A stretch of 64,000 nucleotides of DNA, from assembly GCA_025617745.1 (NCBI GenBank), contig CM046856.1:33970208-34034207 (forward strand). Reading direction: 5' to 3'. The position numbers and the translations under genes are program-made. This document shows positions 25,684-37,019 of the stretch, one piece after another. This DNA comes from Heliocidaris erythrogramma. Lineage: Eukaryota > Echinodermata > Echinoidea > Camarodonta > Echinometridae. The notes beneath the pieces were generated by a model, which was given only the letters and a program-made list of their open reading frames with translations, was not told where the DNA came from and made no database searches. Numbering within the stretch: the stretch's first letter is position 1; the number at the start of each line of letters is the position of its first letter.

Positions 25684-26102
25684 CCTTCTTTAAAATTTCA
25701 CCTCTTGATTTTTCACCTATATTCTCCTAGTATGCAGGTGGCATATTTTGCCTCTTTATTTTTTGTTCCTGACATCACCCATCGCGTGTTTATCTCCATG
25801 CCATTTTACCTCTGGCATTTTTACCTCTGGCATTTTTACGTCTGGCATTTTTTCCTCTGGCATTTTTACCTCTGGCATTTTTTCCTCTGGCATTTTTACC
25901 TCTGGCATTTTTTCATCTGGCATTTTTACCTCTGGCATTTTTACCTCTGACATTTTTTCCTCTGGCATTTTTTCCTCTGGCATTTTTTCCTCTGGCATTT
26001 TTACCTGGCACCGTTTTCATGGCCTTAATTTCTCTTGAGTATTAAAGCACAGAAACATGACAAAATCAAATTGCTCCCTCTAGCTGTATGCAGGGATATA
26101 CT

Positions 26103-26339
26103 CACTGGCGTAGGCGGGGGGCACAGGGGGCCATGGCCCCTCCTATTCAGCAACTATAAAAAGCATTCCGGACGTTGAAATAACTTTCCTCCCCCTAAAA
26201 AAAGTGCTACGAGGCAAATTTTCTATAAAACGTCAGAGCTTTCGCGTTTCGCCCCGGGAAAACTTCCCCCTTCCTGCACCCACCCCCTTGGGACCGTCTG
26301 CCCCCCCCCCCCTATTGAAAAATCCTGGCTACGCCTGTG
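26103..26339. mobile_element. hAT-type MITE, 237 bp, with 8-bp target duplication
   Basis: The ends CACTGGCGTAGGC and GGCTACGCCTGTG are inverted repeats. The flanks GATATACT at 26095-26102 and 26340-26347 are identical 8-mers, the length hAT transposases produce. Internal C/G runs are present. Related fragments occur at 16060-16450. Confidence 0.8.
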
Positions 26340-27774
26340 GATATACTATATCCAGAATCCCGCCCTGGTGTACATGAGATCGTGTGTCATCCACAGACCA
26401 CAGGGCCGACGTAACATAAATAAAATCAATATTAAGTCATTCATAAAGTAAAAATGTGTTTTCTTCAGAACTCATCTAAGATTTGAATAAATAACACATA
26501 TTAATATGTTGTAAATACTTTTTGGTAAAAAAAACACAAACATTTTACCCGACTTTTCTTTTTATTCACTCGATTATTGTGACAAATATACGCTACGATG
26601 ATTAATCATAAACACAGCTAGCGCCCGTGGATGTCCACGGGCTGCTTCTGCTAGTAATTTTATAATTCAGCATGAATGGTATAATCCAAACAGCGTTGGT
26701 TATATTGATTACATTCTGACGGGGGGGGGGGGGGACTTAGAAATTTTGAGGTCTCTAACTCTCCCTCTCCCTCATTGACTGATCACTGCCCCCCCCCCCT
26801 TCCCCTAGTTTGCAGACACAAATCCCTTGTCAGTTGTCAGTCCAAACACTAACGGAGTGTCAGAACTGTAAGACTTCAATAGGCCAGGTACATGGCATGG
26901 TCCTGACACAACCAGTAGGAACGTGGGTTAGGCTTCTCTCAAGACAATGATTTTCTAATATAGTGTGTCCAATTAGGGTCTGTACTTGCAGACTGTCCCC
27001 CTCCATCACCAACCTTTTTTTCCAAATGCAATAATGATTAAACACCATGTTTGACTATTTCCATGTACATGTAACTATTCAACATCTGTGCTCTAACACA
27101 TAAACCCAAAATTATTAGATGCATTTCCATAAAAATGTAAGCTCCCTGTTGAATTAAAAATTTTGACCTAACGCTGGTCAGTTTAAAGTGGAAGTTTAGC
27201 AGATGAAGTTATACTGAAGTATTCATGTGTTTCACACGACTTACCGTCCTCGTGTCGGGTTTTCCTGAATTAGATCTATACGGGCCTGGGAGTTTTCTTT
27301 GTCACTGTCCCAAGAATTATGCACCAAACATGTTTATGGATATGTACTACATGTAGTTATAATTAGTCTTTCAAAGAGCTAGAGAAATAAAGGTGTGCAC
27401 TTTTTGCCGATATTTTGTATAATGTGGGGTGCTAGTGGAATAAGAATTGTTTTCTCCATATATCATGTTAGCAAAATTACTGTACTATTAAAAGATGACA
27501 ATTTATCGTGAATAAAGTGTTTTAATACAGATATTGTTTGGTGTTGTGTTCAGTTTGTTTCTAAAATTGTATTTCTTTTATTAATTTATATTTTTGTTCA
27601 GTTATTCATTCTGTATATTTTTGGAGGGGTGTGGAGAGTCTAGTAAGGACCAGTGGCGCTATGAACCAAAAGTTTTGAGGAGACAGCAAGAATTTAATTT
27701 TTCTAAAGCGTCCCACTTCTTTGTTCTGTTTTTATAGCCCCGATATAATATAAAAAGGTACACTGTAATTTCTG

Positions 27775-28000
27775 GGTCCGATCGCTATTCATAAGGACCG
27801 CAATTCATAGAAAACCGCTATTCATTTAACACGCGTTATGAATAGCAGTCCTTATGAATAGTGGTCTTTATGAAGGGAGGTCCTTATGAATAGCGAGGTA
27901 ATTTGTCTATGGTTGCTCGCTATTCATACAAAACTGCTATTCATTTAGTCACACGTTATGGATAGCAGTCCTTATGACTAGCGAGGTTACCTTGTAATTT
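27775..28000. repeat. Multiple short palindromes CTATTCATAAGGACC / GGTCCTTATGAATAG
   Basis: At least six alternating direct and inverted copies of a GCTATTCATAAGGAC-type word occur within 220 bp. The same arrangement, diverged, is at 52610-52810 in block C'. Nearby TATAACGAGGTTCCACT motifs resemble pogo/Tigger MITE ends. Confidence 0.7.
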
Positions 28001-28126
28001 CACTGGTCCCAAGGAGTTTGTTATAACGAGGTTCCACTCTATAATCGCATGACCAGAATCAACTTACCTTTAAATCCCCGACCACCCTCTTTCTCTCCCA
28101 CTCTACCTCCTCAGTCTTCCTCTTAA

Positions 28127-28756
28127 CCCTAAAAGGGCCGGGGTGGAATCCTCAGCCTCCCCGACGTTTCTCGCAATATGTCCGCAACGCGCAAAGCAGT
28201 CGCCGCGGCATTTCATGGCTTTCTTTCAAATCTCACACAACTTCGCGATGTCCGGGCATGGGCTTCCGAAGTTACGCAACATTTCGTACTTGCACGTCAG
28301 ACCAAAAATTGCTCAAAAACGTGATTGCATGTATAATTTCAATACAAAATGTGTTTTCAGCCAAGATTTAAAAATATATGAATATTTTTGCATTTGCTGA
28401 TTAAAATTAATTTATTTTCTGCTGTTTACGTTCGCGAAAGTGTCCCTGACAAATTTCATCCAAACAACAATAACAAAAGGTAAAACAAAGAAATACATAA
28501 ATTTAAAATACATTTTTTTGAAGTATATTTGCTAAGAATACTGGAGTGTCTAGACCAAAAATTAGCATATTTTGAGCTTTAATGATTGAGCAAAATTTTG
28601 ATTTCATGCATAAATTTGCATAATTAATGTGATCTTTTTGGAGCATTTAACTATACAGTTTCGTAGATTACGTTGTGGACGACGTGCGTGCCGATTTTCG
28701 GTCGACGGTCGAAATCTCGGCTGTGGCATAGCCAAAATATCCCGGCCCTTTTAGGG
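28127..28756. mobile_element. piggyBac-type MITE, 630 bp, TTAA target
   Basis: The ends CCCTAAAAGGGCCGG and CCGGCCCTTTTAGGG are exact inverted repeats, bounded by TTAA at 28123-28126 and 28757-28760. The interior is a reverse-complement relative of the element at 28995-29557. It is absent from block C', which has unrelated sequence there. The 28143-28400 open frame inside is not considered a gene. Confidence 0.85.
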
Positions 28757-28797
28757 TTAAAAAATCATCTCGTTCCTTTCTGATACATGTAGATGTA

Positions 28798-28969
28798 CAG
28801 TGGAAACTTGCTACAAAGAGCTCTGATAGGAGATTCCAGATATAACGAGGTAGTTTTGCTGGTCCCAGGTCTATATATTTTTGTTTTTTACCCTGATATA
28901 AGGAGATTCCCGATATAACGCGGTAATTTTCATGGTCCCAAGATCCTCGTTATTAGTGAGTTTCCACTG
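28798..28969. mobile_element. pogo/Tigger-type MITE, 172 bp, TA target
   Basis: Begins CAGTGGAAACTTGCTA and ends GTGAGTTTCCACTG, flanked by TA on both sides (28796-28797 and 28970-28971). The interior words GATATAACG and TGGTCCCAAG recur in other such fragments in the window. Confidence 0.8.
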
Positions 28970-28994
28970 TATTACGCGCCCACATTCCGCTTAA

Positions 28995-29557
28995 CCCTAA
29001 AGATTTTGCCTATGCCACAGCCGGGGGGAGGGGGGGTGGGGCGAAAATCAGCACGCATGTCGTTAACGTAATCTACAAAACTGAGTAGTTAAGTGCTCCG
29101 AAATAATTTCATATTAATTATGCTAATTTATTCTTAGCAAATATACTGCAAAAAAATTTGGTATTAAAATTAATTTTATTGTATTTAAAATTTATTTGTT
29201 TTTACTTTTGTTTTTTGGATGAAATTTGTCAGGGACATTTTTGGGATCATAAAATTAATAAGCTGATTAAAATAATTTTAATCAGCAAATGTAAAAATAT
29301 TCATAGATTTCTAAATTTTGGCTGAAAACACGTATTGAAATCGAACATGAAATCACGTTTTTGAGCAATTTTTTGTCTGACGTGCAAGTACGAAATGTTG
29401 ATTAACTTCGGACCCGCACCCCCGGACATTGCAAATTTGGTCTCAAAAGATGCGCGAGATTCGAAAGAAAAACATCATGAAGCACAGATGCGACTGCTTT
29501 GCGGACATATCACGAGAAGCGTCTGGGGGGAATATTCCACCCCCGCCCCTTTTAGGG
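28995..29557. mobile_element. piggyBac-type MITE, 563 bp, TTAA target
   Basis: TTAA at 28991-28994 and 29558-29561 bounds ends CCCTAAAG and CCCCTTTTAGGG. It is inverted relative to its neighbour at 28127-28756. The counterpart in block C' is 53188-53734. Confidence 0.8.
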
Positions 29558-29922
29558 TTAAATGCACGCAAATGGAAACCATTTTCCAGAGACAATAGTA
29601 GACATACCTTGTTACAGTCAATATCCAACACTAGCCAAAGTGAGAACTTCAACCCTCGGAGGGCTGTATGCACCCACGTTTGTAACCCCTATGGAGAAAT
29701 TTGCCCTAGGCATTTTTGTCCTTAAGTCCCCATACTTTCCATTAGCACCAAGGGCGTTTCATACAGTCATCTCTCTTGATAATCATAATTCCTTCGCATT
29801 CCTTTTCCACCAATACACACACATGCATTCAATTCACTTTCTCAAACATCCTTTCCAAAAAATTTTTTTACTGCCATTCCTCCCCTCCCCCCACCCCCAA
29901 CCCCCCCCCCCTATTTTTTATA

Positions 29923-30026
29923 CAGTGGAAACTCGCTATAAAGAGCTTTGATATAACAAGTTTCCTGATAAGAACACGGTAGTTTCCCCATGGTCCCAAG
30001 GTCCTTGTTACAGGAAGTGTCCACTA
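29923..30026. mobile_element. pogo/Tigger-type MITE fragment, about 104 bp
   Basis: Begins CAGTGGAAACTCGCTATA after TA and ends near GTGTCCACTA before TA. It contains TGATATAAC and ATGGTCCCAAGGTCC. A decayed counterpart is at about 54105-54236. Confidence 0.6.
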
Positions 30027-30799
30027 TAGTCGGAAACACAAGCCCATTAGCCACCCTATCACAAAATCATTTTCCAAATCGATCACCCACAAGTTATTTT
30101 TATGGAATATTTATTTCCAAGGCATGCACTTGTTTTCCATTTACATACAAATAGAATATTAACTAAGAATTTTTTTAGTTGAGCAAATATTAAGTAACCA
30201 TTTAGTCCATACATACCTTACTTGAGTGCACATATAATTGCAATGATCACTTGCACTGAACTATTGTCAGATATGGGTTTTTTTTCCATCTCAAATACAA
30301 CACACATGTAAATTAATCTCAAGCATGCATTGCCACCCAGCATGAAGTTAAAACAACCCTCACCTTTTGAGGTTTAAACTAAACTTGGTGCAGCACACAT
30401 TGTGTGATAAGCTCTTTTTTACACGCAAGTTCAATTACAGATATTCAATAAACAGAAATGTCCCCTCCATATTTTTAATTCATCTTTTATGGGATATACA
30501 TGTCCAAAGCACTGTGGAGCATTAATTTTCTATGTATTTCTTTTTTTTTCTCTCAACATATTTGATGTAACAGTCTATCTTGAATTAACTTGATAAAAAG
30601 GTGCTGCTTATATAAGAGCAAACACTTTCTTCCTATGTTATCTGTCGTGGAGGAAGAATCTGTTAAAGTTGGATATTCTCTGAGTTTTCATTTTTTCGAG
30701 AAGCATATGCAAACGAAGGCTTGCAGTGATTCCTTTGAGGTCATTAGTGTGGGGAAGTAGGAGTGGGTACATGTTGCAGCCTTGGGATGCATAATGCCA

Positions 30800-31159
30800 T
30801 CATTTCTTCTCTTGAGCCTTCTGGGCAGACTTGGTAGTCTTGCCACCAGTTGCGTCTGCCTTGTCCACAGACTTCACCACACCAACGGCGACAGTCTGCC
30901 TCATGTCACGGACAGCGAAGCGTCCAAGAGGGGGAAATTCCGAGAAAGTCTCGACACACATCGATTTAGAGGGAATCAGTGTGGTGATGCAGGCATCACC
31001 ATTCTTCACGAACTTGGGATTCTCCTCCAGAATCTTGCCTGATCGACGATCCAGCTTCTCATGGAGTTCCGCAAACTTGCAGGCAATGTGAGCAGTGTGA
31101 CAATCCAAAACTGGGCTGTAGCCGGGATGAATCTGACCAGGGTGGTTCATGATAATGAC
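30800..31159 (-). pseudogene. Duplicate of the EF1A terminal coding exon (domain 3) without exons 1-4
   Basis: This open segment encodes 119 residues plus stop and aligns end to end with EF1A exon 5 at 55518-55159. The acceptor, with its pyrimidine tract and GCAG, is kept at the same place, and the flanking intron and 3' region are also duplicated. About nine residues differ from the intact copy, including HAGY to HPGY, GKTL to GKIL, LPSKP to IPSKS and the end AQKKK to AQEKK. None is a stop. Exons 1-4 are not found between here and the next duplicated block; the homology ends at a LINE tail at 32398. The likely reading is a truncated duplicate under relaxed constraint, or an allelic fragment placed in tandem by the assembly. 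Because EF1A introns are phase 0 and this exon is on the same strand downstream, use as an alternative last exon is formally possible but unlikely. Confidence 0.85.
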
Positions 31160-31271
31160 CTGCATTAAGAAAATAAAATCAAGGAGAATCATCAGATGTG
31201 CATTGCCATTCTACTTAACTGCACTCTGGTTTTCAGGGTTTTTGAACACTAAAGGTTATTTTTGTGTTCGT

Positions 31272-31736
31272 GCAAACACCCAAAGGGATTGAATGACAAG
31301 TGTCAATTTAAGATAACAATTAAGCCCATCAAAAGGATCAATAGTTTGACTGCTGTTGAATATATGCAGTTCCTTTCATATTTCTTATTTCATTTTCACT
31401 TTTTTTTCCCTGTACCCACAAAATGTCAAAAATATTAAAATCTTGGGGTTGGGCAGGTCCCCTGGCAAAAGAGTTTGTGTGAAGCCCTGTAATAGCCTTA
31501 ATTTTTTTTCACATTTGAATTTTTGGAATGTCTCTTTTTTAGACACTTATGTTTTTCTTATAATTCAATTTTTTCATTGAATGTCCGTGAACACTTTGGG
31601 GTCCTTATTTTCATCATATGGTGTGCTAATAATGCATGTCACATTCTTTTTGGCGAAAAAATGATTTTTGTGTGGAAAATCTGATTTTTTAAGGCAACCA
31701 GTCTGTATTTTGTGTTGAGAGGTTGGCATCTCTGAC
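31272..31736. other. Segment of about 465 bp present only in the first copy of block C
   Basis: In block C' the flanks are joined directly (CAAACACCCTTGTTCATTTTG near 55633). A few bases (CCC) are shared at the junction, which suits a deletion in C' by microhomology. No terminal repeats are seen. Confidence 0.6.
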
Positions 31737-32398
31737 CCTTGTTCATTTTGTGTCATGATCGTTATCCCTCAATGTATTGGGGTATTTTGAGCTCCTCTCT
31801 GACTGTGACCCACTCCCACCCCCACCCCATCTCTGCCACATGTCACATCACCGCAAACTTTAGCACAGACCTAAAGCATTGCATATAGAACACAAATCAA
31901 TCATTTCTTGTAAATCTGAAATTTCTTTTATAATTCATGCAAATTATATGCATTCGCATACATTTTCATTGATAATCGAGTAAAGAAAGTTCTCGGCGAT
32001 GATGTTTTATGCAAGTAGTTCTTCATAAACCTCAAAAACATTAACAGAAAAGTAAATTAAAATTGATCTGCAACTCTTCCGAAATCTATTGTTTTATCAA
32101 TTTCTATGTTATCTGAACTGTAAAATTAGTAAGAACAATTGATTAGACTAAAGAGGAAATTTTGATTTAGGAAGGAAAAGCAGTTTTCCATTCCTATTGT
32201 ACACAAGACTTTGCCGCATTTTCAGGCTGACACAAGGTCACATAACTCTGCAACAGAACAACCAATTTTTATAAACTTCGTAGATGACATGGAGCAGTTC
32301 GTTATACAGGGGAAACTCGATATACCGAGGTCGGCTATAACGAGCACATTGTCGCAGTCCCAAATTTACTTGTGTGTAATTCTATGGTGGCACAAATA

Positions 32399-33830
32399 TA
32401 ATAATAATAATAATACATGTGATTTATAAGGCGCCAAATCCATTTAAACTTAAATGCTCAAGGCGCACAGGTGAAAGGAGAGAAAATGAAGAGACAAAAC
32501 AACAAATTATGCATATACAGAACTATACAAGTATGTCTTAAGTTTGGTTTTGAATACTTCAACAGAATTGGTTTCGCGGATCTCTCGAGGGAGAGAGTTC
32601 CACAGTGAGGGCCCAGAATGAACAAAAGCTCTTTCCCCCCACTTAGTAGTGCATTTGGGAACAAAAAGAAATCCTGAGTTTTGGGAACGTAATGATCTTG
32701 ATTGGGTGTATCTATTAATTAGAGTAATATTGTACTGTGTAGCAGAACCATGAACACAATGATATACGAGCAGAAGGATTTTAAATAGAACACGTTCACT
32801 CATTGGCAACCAGTGCAATGCTTTGAGGACAGGTGTGATGTGATTAAATTTTTTGCGAAGGGTAACTACATGAGCAGCGGCATTCTGCAATTTCGGCAGA
32901 CGTGCAATTTGAGATTGGGGCAAATTAAACAGTAGGGCATTTCCGAAATCAAGTCGAGATGAAACCAAATCATGCACAATCTTCTCTGTGGCACTGCGAG
33001 TTAAGTATTTCCGTATAAATCCAAGGTTACGTAACTGGCAACGTACAGATTTACAAACATATTAAATATGAGTAGACATTGTCATATTAGAATCAAGGAA
33101 CACGCCAAGGCTACGACAACCTTGAGACACGGCAACATTGTGACCTGCAATAGCAATAGATGTGAAAGGAACCTTAGACAACCGAGTCTTAGAACCAAAC
33201 AGTAAGAATTCGCATTTGGAAAAAAATTTAACTTCAAAGAATGTGAGCTTAACCATTTCTGAACATCCTTTACACAAGTTTCAAGATTGTGGATAGCGCC
33301 AGCAGCAATAGCTGAATGAAGTTTGAAAGACGTGAAAATCTGAATATCGTCGGCATAAATGTGATATTGCACAGAGTGATATCGAAGAATGTTTTTCAGT
33401 CCAATCAAATGTAAAGAAAAAAGGATGGGTCCGCCCACAGAGCCTTGCGGAACACCACATGTAAGCGGTAAGAACTCTGAAGAACAACCATTGATCAAGA
33501 CGGCTTGTGAGTGATGAGACAAGTACGACCTGAACCATTGTCGGGCTTTACCTTTAATACCAAGAGATAAAAGAGTATTCAACAAAATGTTGTGGTTAAC
33601 AGTATCGAAGGCGGAAGACAGATCGAGGAGTATCATGGCAGGTTACCTTACCCGCATCCATTTCCTGCAGAATGGAACTAGATACACTAAGAAGGAGGGT
33701 CTCAACACTGTGATGAGGACGGTAAGTGGATTGAAATGAATCAAGCAAGTTGTTATCAAGACAGTAGTCTGTTAATCTAGAGAAAACTATTCTTTCGAGT
33801 ACTTTAAACGAAAATGGAAGATTTAGGCTG
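32399..33830 (-). mobile_element. CR1/L2-type LINE fragment, 5'-truncated, inactive
   Basis: The minus strand encodes pieces of a reverse transcriptase: KVLERIVFSRLTDYCLDN, then LLDLSSAFDTVNHNILL, GVPQGS, the catalytic HIYADDIQIF (YADD codons at 33346-33357) and a C-terminal part LPQSQIARLPKLQNAAAHVV, HITPVLKALHWLP, GPSLWNSLPREIR. These are typical of CR1/L2 non-LTR retrotransposons. At least two frameshifts (near 33640 and 33225) break the frame. The 3' end has the sequence GGCGCCTTATAAATCACATG followed by a TTA microsatellite (complement of 32399-32413), the usual L2-like tail. The end falls precisely at the edge of duplicated block C. Confidence 0.9.
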
Positions 33831-33835
33831 AGTCC

Positions 33836-34440
33836 GAAAGGGTGGGTAGCGTCGCGTCGCGTCGCGTTGACGCGAACGCAACCATTCGTCCAAAGCCCCT
33901 TGCCCCCCCCCCATTGGCCGAAAGGGTGCGTTGGGAGCATCGGCTCGCGTCGCGTTGACTGGAACGCCACCATTCGTCCAAAGCTATGGGGCGCCGATTG
34001 TTTGCTCGTAATTCCGTCCATGTTTAAACCATTTTCGTACGAAATCCACTTTGTTTTGTACAAAATGCAATTCCGTTCACGAAATTTGTTTCGACCTAAA
34101 CGAAATGGATTTCGTAGTGACGAAATACACTTTCGAAATGGATTCCGTTGCGACGCAATTCCGTACACGAAATACATTTCGTACCATACGAAATGGCTTT
34201 CGTTGAACGAAATCCATTTTGTGTGGTAACTAACGCAATTCCATACACGAAATACATTTTGTACCATACGAAATGGCTTTCGTTGTACGAAATCCGTTTT
34301 GTGTGGTACCTAACGCAATTCCGTACACGAAATTTATTTCGTACCGTATGGAATACATTTCGTTGTAACGAAATGGATTTGGTGGTACACCAAATTCATT
34401 TCGTGGGCGTAACTCTTTCTGTCAAGTACGGGATATAAGA
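33836..34440. repeat. Degenerate palindromic tandem repeat (CGAAAT...ATTTCG)
   Basis: A GTCGCGTCGCGT stretch and two copies of ACCATTCGTCCAAAGC are followed by units of about 80 bp starting ACGCAATTCCGTACACGAAA (about 34154, 34233, 34314), rich in the self-complementary words CGAAAT and ATTTCG. The open frames on both strands here come from the repeat. Confidence 0.75.
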
Positions 34441-34474
34441 AGGTCGATGAATCGCCGCCTTGTTGATCATAGCA

Positions 34475-34911
34475 TCAAGCTCCGCCCAATAATCCCGCGT
34501 TCTGCATCCGGCTTTCCATGGGGGCATTTCCGGCTGGTCAAAAGTGCACACTGCTCCCACTTTTCATGTATTAGCCTATGGAGCCAAATATTTTTCAGTG
34601 TACCAGCGAAAATCAGATTTTAGCCTGCGCACAGCACCTAAAGTTATTGAAATTATAAATTTGAATATTCATGAGCTTTTATAACTAACATAAAATTGCA
34701 CTGTACTTAAGCTTCAACTACTGTACTTGTGCAGCCAAAATGAGCAGAAGATGATGAAGAAGAACAAGAAGAAAAAGAAGAAGAAAAAGAAGATAAAGAA
34801 GACAAAAAAAGAGGAAGAAGAGGAAGAGGAAGAAAAGGAAGAGGAAGAAGAAGAAAGAGAAAATGAAGAAGAAAAAAAAAGAGGAAGAGGAAGAGGAAAA
34901 AATCTACCATA
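34475..34911. repeat. Interspersed repeat with GAA-rich tail, plus orientation
   Basis: Reverse complement of 44815-45205. It contains GTCAAAAGTGCACACTGCTC, CATGTATTAGCCTATG, GTGTACCAGCGAAAATCAGA and CTGTACTTGTGCAGCC, then a GAA/GGAA microsatellite tail of about 160 bp. A microsatellite 3' tail suggests a retroposed element. Confidence 0.75.
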
Positions 34912-35738
34912 ATACTCTATTAAAAATATTGCTTATTATTTGTTTTTATGTTTATTGTATGATCTGTTCACTCATTTTGAAGGCGTTTAATCGGTATTTG
35001 TTTTTCTCAAGAAAAAAATTTACCGGGGGGGGGGGTGGGGGCTGCCGTTTTCTGCATTCTTTTTTAAAGATAATTTTCTACTTTATTTATATAAGACCTA
35101 TTGTTTGAAGGATTGTTTTTTCTTGGAACTTTGTATTTTTTAAAAATATGCTCAAAATTATTATTATTATTTATGATATTGACTCTGTTCCTAAGTAAAT
35201 TGACTGAACCCCATGGTCTATTGAGCTGGTTATGTCGAAAATAAGAATGGATTGAGAATTGAGTTGGTTGATGGTATATTGATTTATACACTTACAAGTG
35301 AACACGAAATGATTTATTAAAATGTCAATACCTGAATTTTATGAAATATTTATGTGAAATGATCGTGATGAGTGGGAGAGTGAGGACAGTTTGTACGCAT
35401 TATGTTTAAGTTTTCTGTGCATCCATAAACAAGTTTTATCATTGAAAGTTTTCCCATAAAATAGATAGAAGACTATGGAGAATAAACCGCCTGAACTTGA
35501 GACCACTTAACCCTCTTTAGTGATTTGGTTTCTCTTTTTCTCCCCCTACAATTCATTAGACGTCTGTCTCTCGCAGTATATATCGAAAGTTCAAACTGGT
35601 TAGAGGGACCTATTTCGTCAGACTTAGTGGCACAGAAGGGAATCAAATTGTGGTCTTGTTTATTAAAATGCAAATCGCTATCACGAATTAAACAAGTTCC
35701 TACGGGGTTTTTTCGGGGGTGGGGGAGGCGGATTCGCC
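34912..35738. other. Gene-free stretch before block A'
   Basis: AT-rich sequence with a G run near 35024 and a C run at 35737-35749. Duplication homology may extend into it, but the counterpart would lie left of the window. Confidence 0.5.
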
Positions 35739-37019
35739 CCCCCCCCCCCTCCCTCACGCACTCTACAATTTTGCAACTCGTTACAAAGCTACCACCCAAT
35801 CGAGTCTTAAAGGAAATCAGCATTGTGGTTGGTCGATTAAAAAAAAAAATAGTATGGTGTGTACAGTCATGTTAAGATGGGTGTGAAAGCAACCGAGAAC
35901 ACAATGTTCGGAAATATATCCCTTTTCACCATAGGGTTTATTTATGAATACGAGCATAAATGACTTTTGAAACATTTATTCCATGAAAGATGCCATCATA
36001 ATCACGGGGAGTAATTAGATCTTCACACTTTTAACACACTTAAGATTATCATGAGCCAAAAAATGTTGACACGCTCATTTCATTGGCATTTGGGGCAGGG
36101 GACACTGTGCCCCCTATTTTGGGGAAAAAACAATGGTTACAAGTTCTGGCAAATTTCTCGGAATTAATGCCTTTTTGTATGTTTCACTTTCTGTGTATTA
36201 TTTCAGTAACTATTATTACAGAGGAACCAAAAGACATATTTGTTGGTATTGTAATGATCTTGGACTGTTCCAACGCGCATACAGCAGTTTTAATTGATTA
36301 TGCGCTATACATGTGAGAGTTATTGTTTTGGGGACCATAGATTCTGTTTGAATTTTTCTCGAAGACCGTTGTAGATTGTTATTTTATGTTCGCCTTTTCA
36401 GCAGGAAACAACGCAAGATATTGGATTTATTATTCATGAAAATGCATAGGCCTATTAGTTAAATACTCACCAAACCCTTGGTTATAACTCCCTAATTTCC
36501 AGAAGATCTTATTTTGGGAGAGAAACCTCATACCTTTCTCAGTTGGTTTAATATTGAATATGTCATAGAAATTCACAGAACACTACCTTTGAAAAAAAAA
36601 TCCCAGATGGAAAAATTCAAACAGTACAATGCACCATCAAACACCGAGTTCAAACACCCAACTTTTAAAACAAAAATGTAATACCATGGGAACCCCCCCC
36701 CCCCCCCCCCCCCCCCTGTGCTCAAGGGTATAGACACATTCAACTGCAATCATATCATTTTTTACGTGCTGTGGTGAGATTTAACATTATGATGCCGTGG
36801 GAGGTTAGATACCCCCTCCTCCTGATACTCATTATATCCTTACCGATTGTTGGTCACCCCCCCCCCCCCCTCCACATCCTCCTTTGGCCGAAATCAGTTT
36901 ACATGCCATCAAGTATCTGGGAGTTGTGCCTGTTTGGGAAGTGGGGGGGGGGGGTAGTTGACCTACATGCCATGGATGAAAGTATGTTGGTTGTTGTCCG
37001 ATTGAATATTTCCCCTAAG

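Larger units (their letters stand above)
24115..26012. mobile_element. Fold-back element with 15-bp repeat arms, flanked by a 10-bp direct repeat
   Basis: The left arm (24124-24368) is about 16 tandem units of AAAAATGCCAGAGGT with variants. The right arm (25796-26006) is about 14 units of the reverse complement. GTTTTCATGG occurs at 24105-24114 and again at 26013-26022, directly outside the arms, as expected for a target-site duplication. The ends match as TTCGGTGTAAAAATGCC and the reverse-complemented GGTGCCAGGTAAAAATGCC. Arms of 15-bp tandem repeats are the architecture known for TU fold-back elements of sea urchins; the unit sequence here differs from the other fold-back in this window. 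The 1.4-kb loop holds two exon-like segments. Confidence 0.75.
23015..26654 (+). mobile_element. Non-autonomous Helitron, 3640 bp, with matching empty site
   Basis: The 5' end is TCTATATAAAG after a host A (23014). The 3' end has a perfect 9-bp hairpin GCCCGTGGA-TG-TCCACGGGC (26623-26642), an 8-base spacer and CTAG (26651-26654), followed by a host T. These are the canonical Helitron ends and A/T target. The duplicated block at about 48763-48770 lacks the whole 3.6 kb and reads GATAACAATTTTATAATTC, matching the joined flanks except for one base. No Rep/helicase reading frame is present, so it is non-autonomous. It contains a nested fold-back, exon-like segments and an hAT-type MITE. Confidence 0.85.
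26655..32398. repeat. Duplicated block C (first copy), includes the extra EF1A exon
   Basis: Matches 48770-56339 in order and orientation, with indels. Best-matching parts are 27683-28080 with 52524-52890, 29000-31270 with 53180-55634, and 31737-32398 with 55635-56339. Segment 31272-31736 is present only here. The match ends at CTATGG...CACAAA, exactly where the LINE tail begins. Confidence 0.88.

Noticed and set aside
24120-26010. CRISPR-like array
   Set aside because: Repeats are contiguous without unique spacers and the DNA is eukaryotic.
28143-28400. 85-residue frame
   Set aside because: Lies wholly inside a piggyBac-type MITE whose relatives are frame-broken.
34727-34912. Lys/Glu-rich frame
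   Set aside because: Translation of the GAA microsatellite tail.
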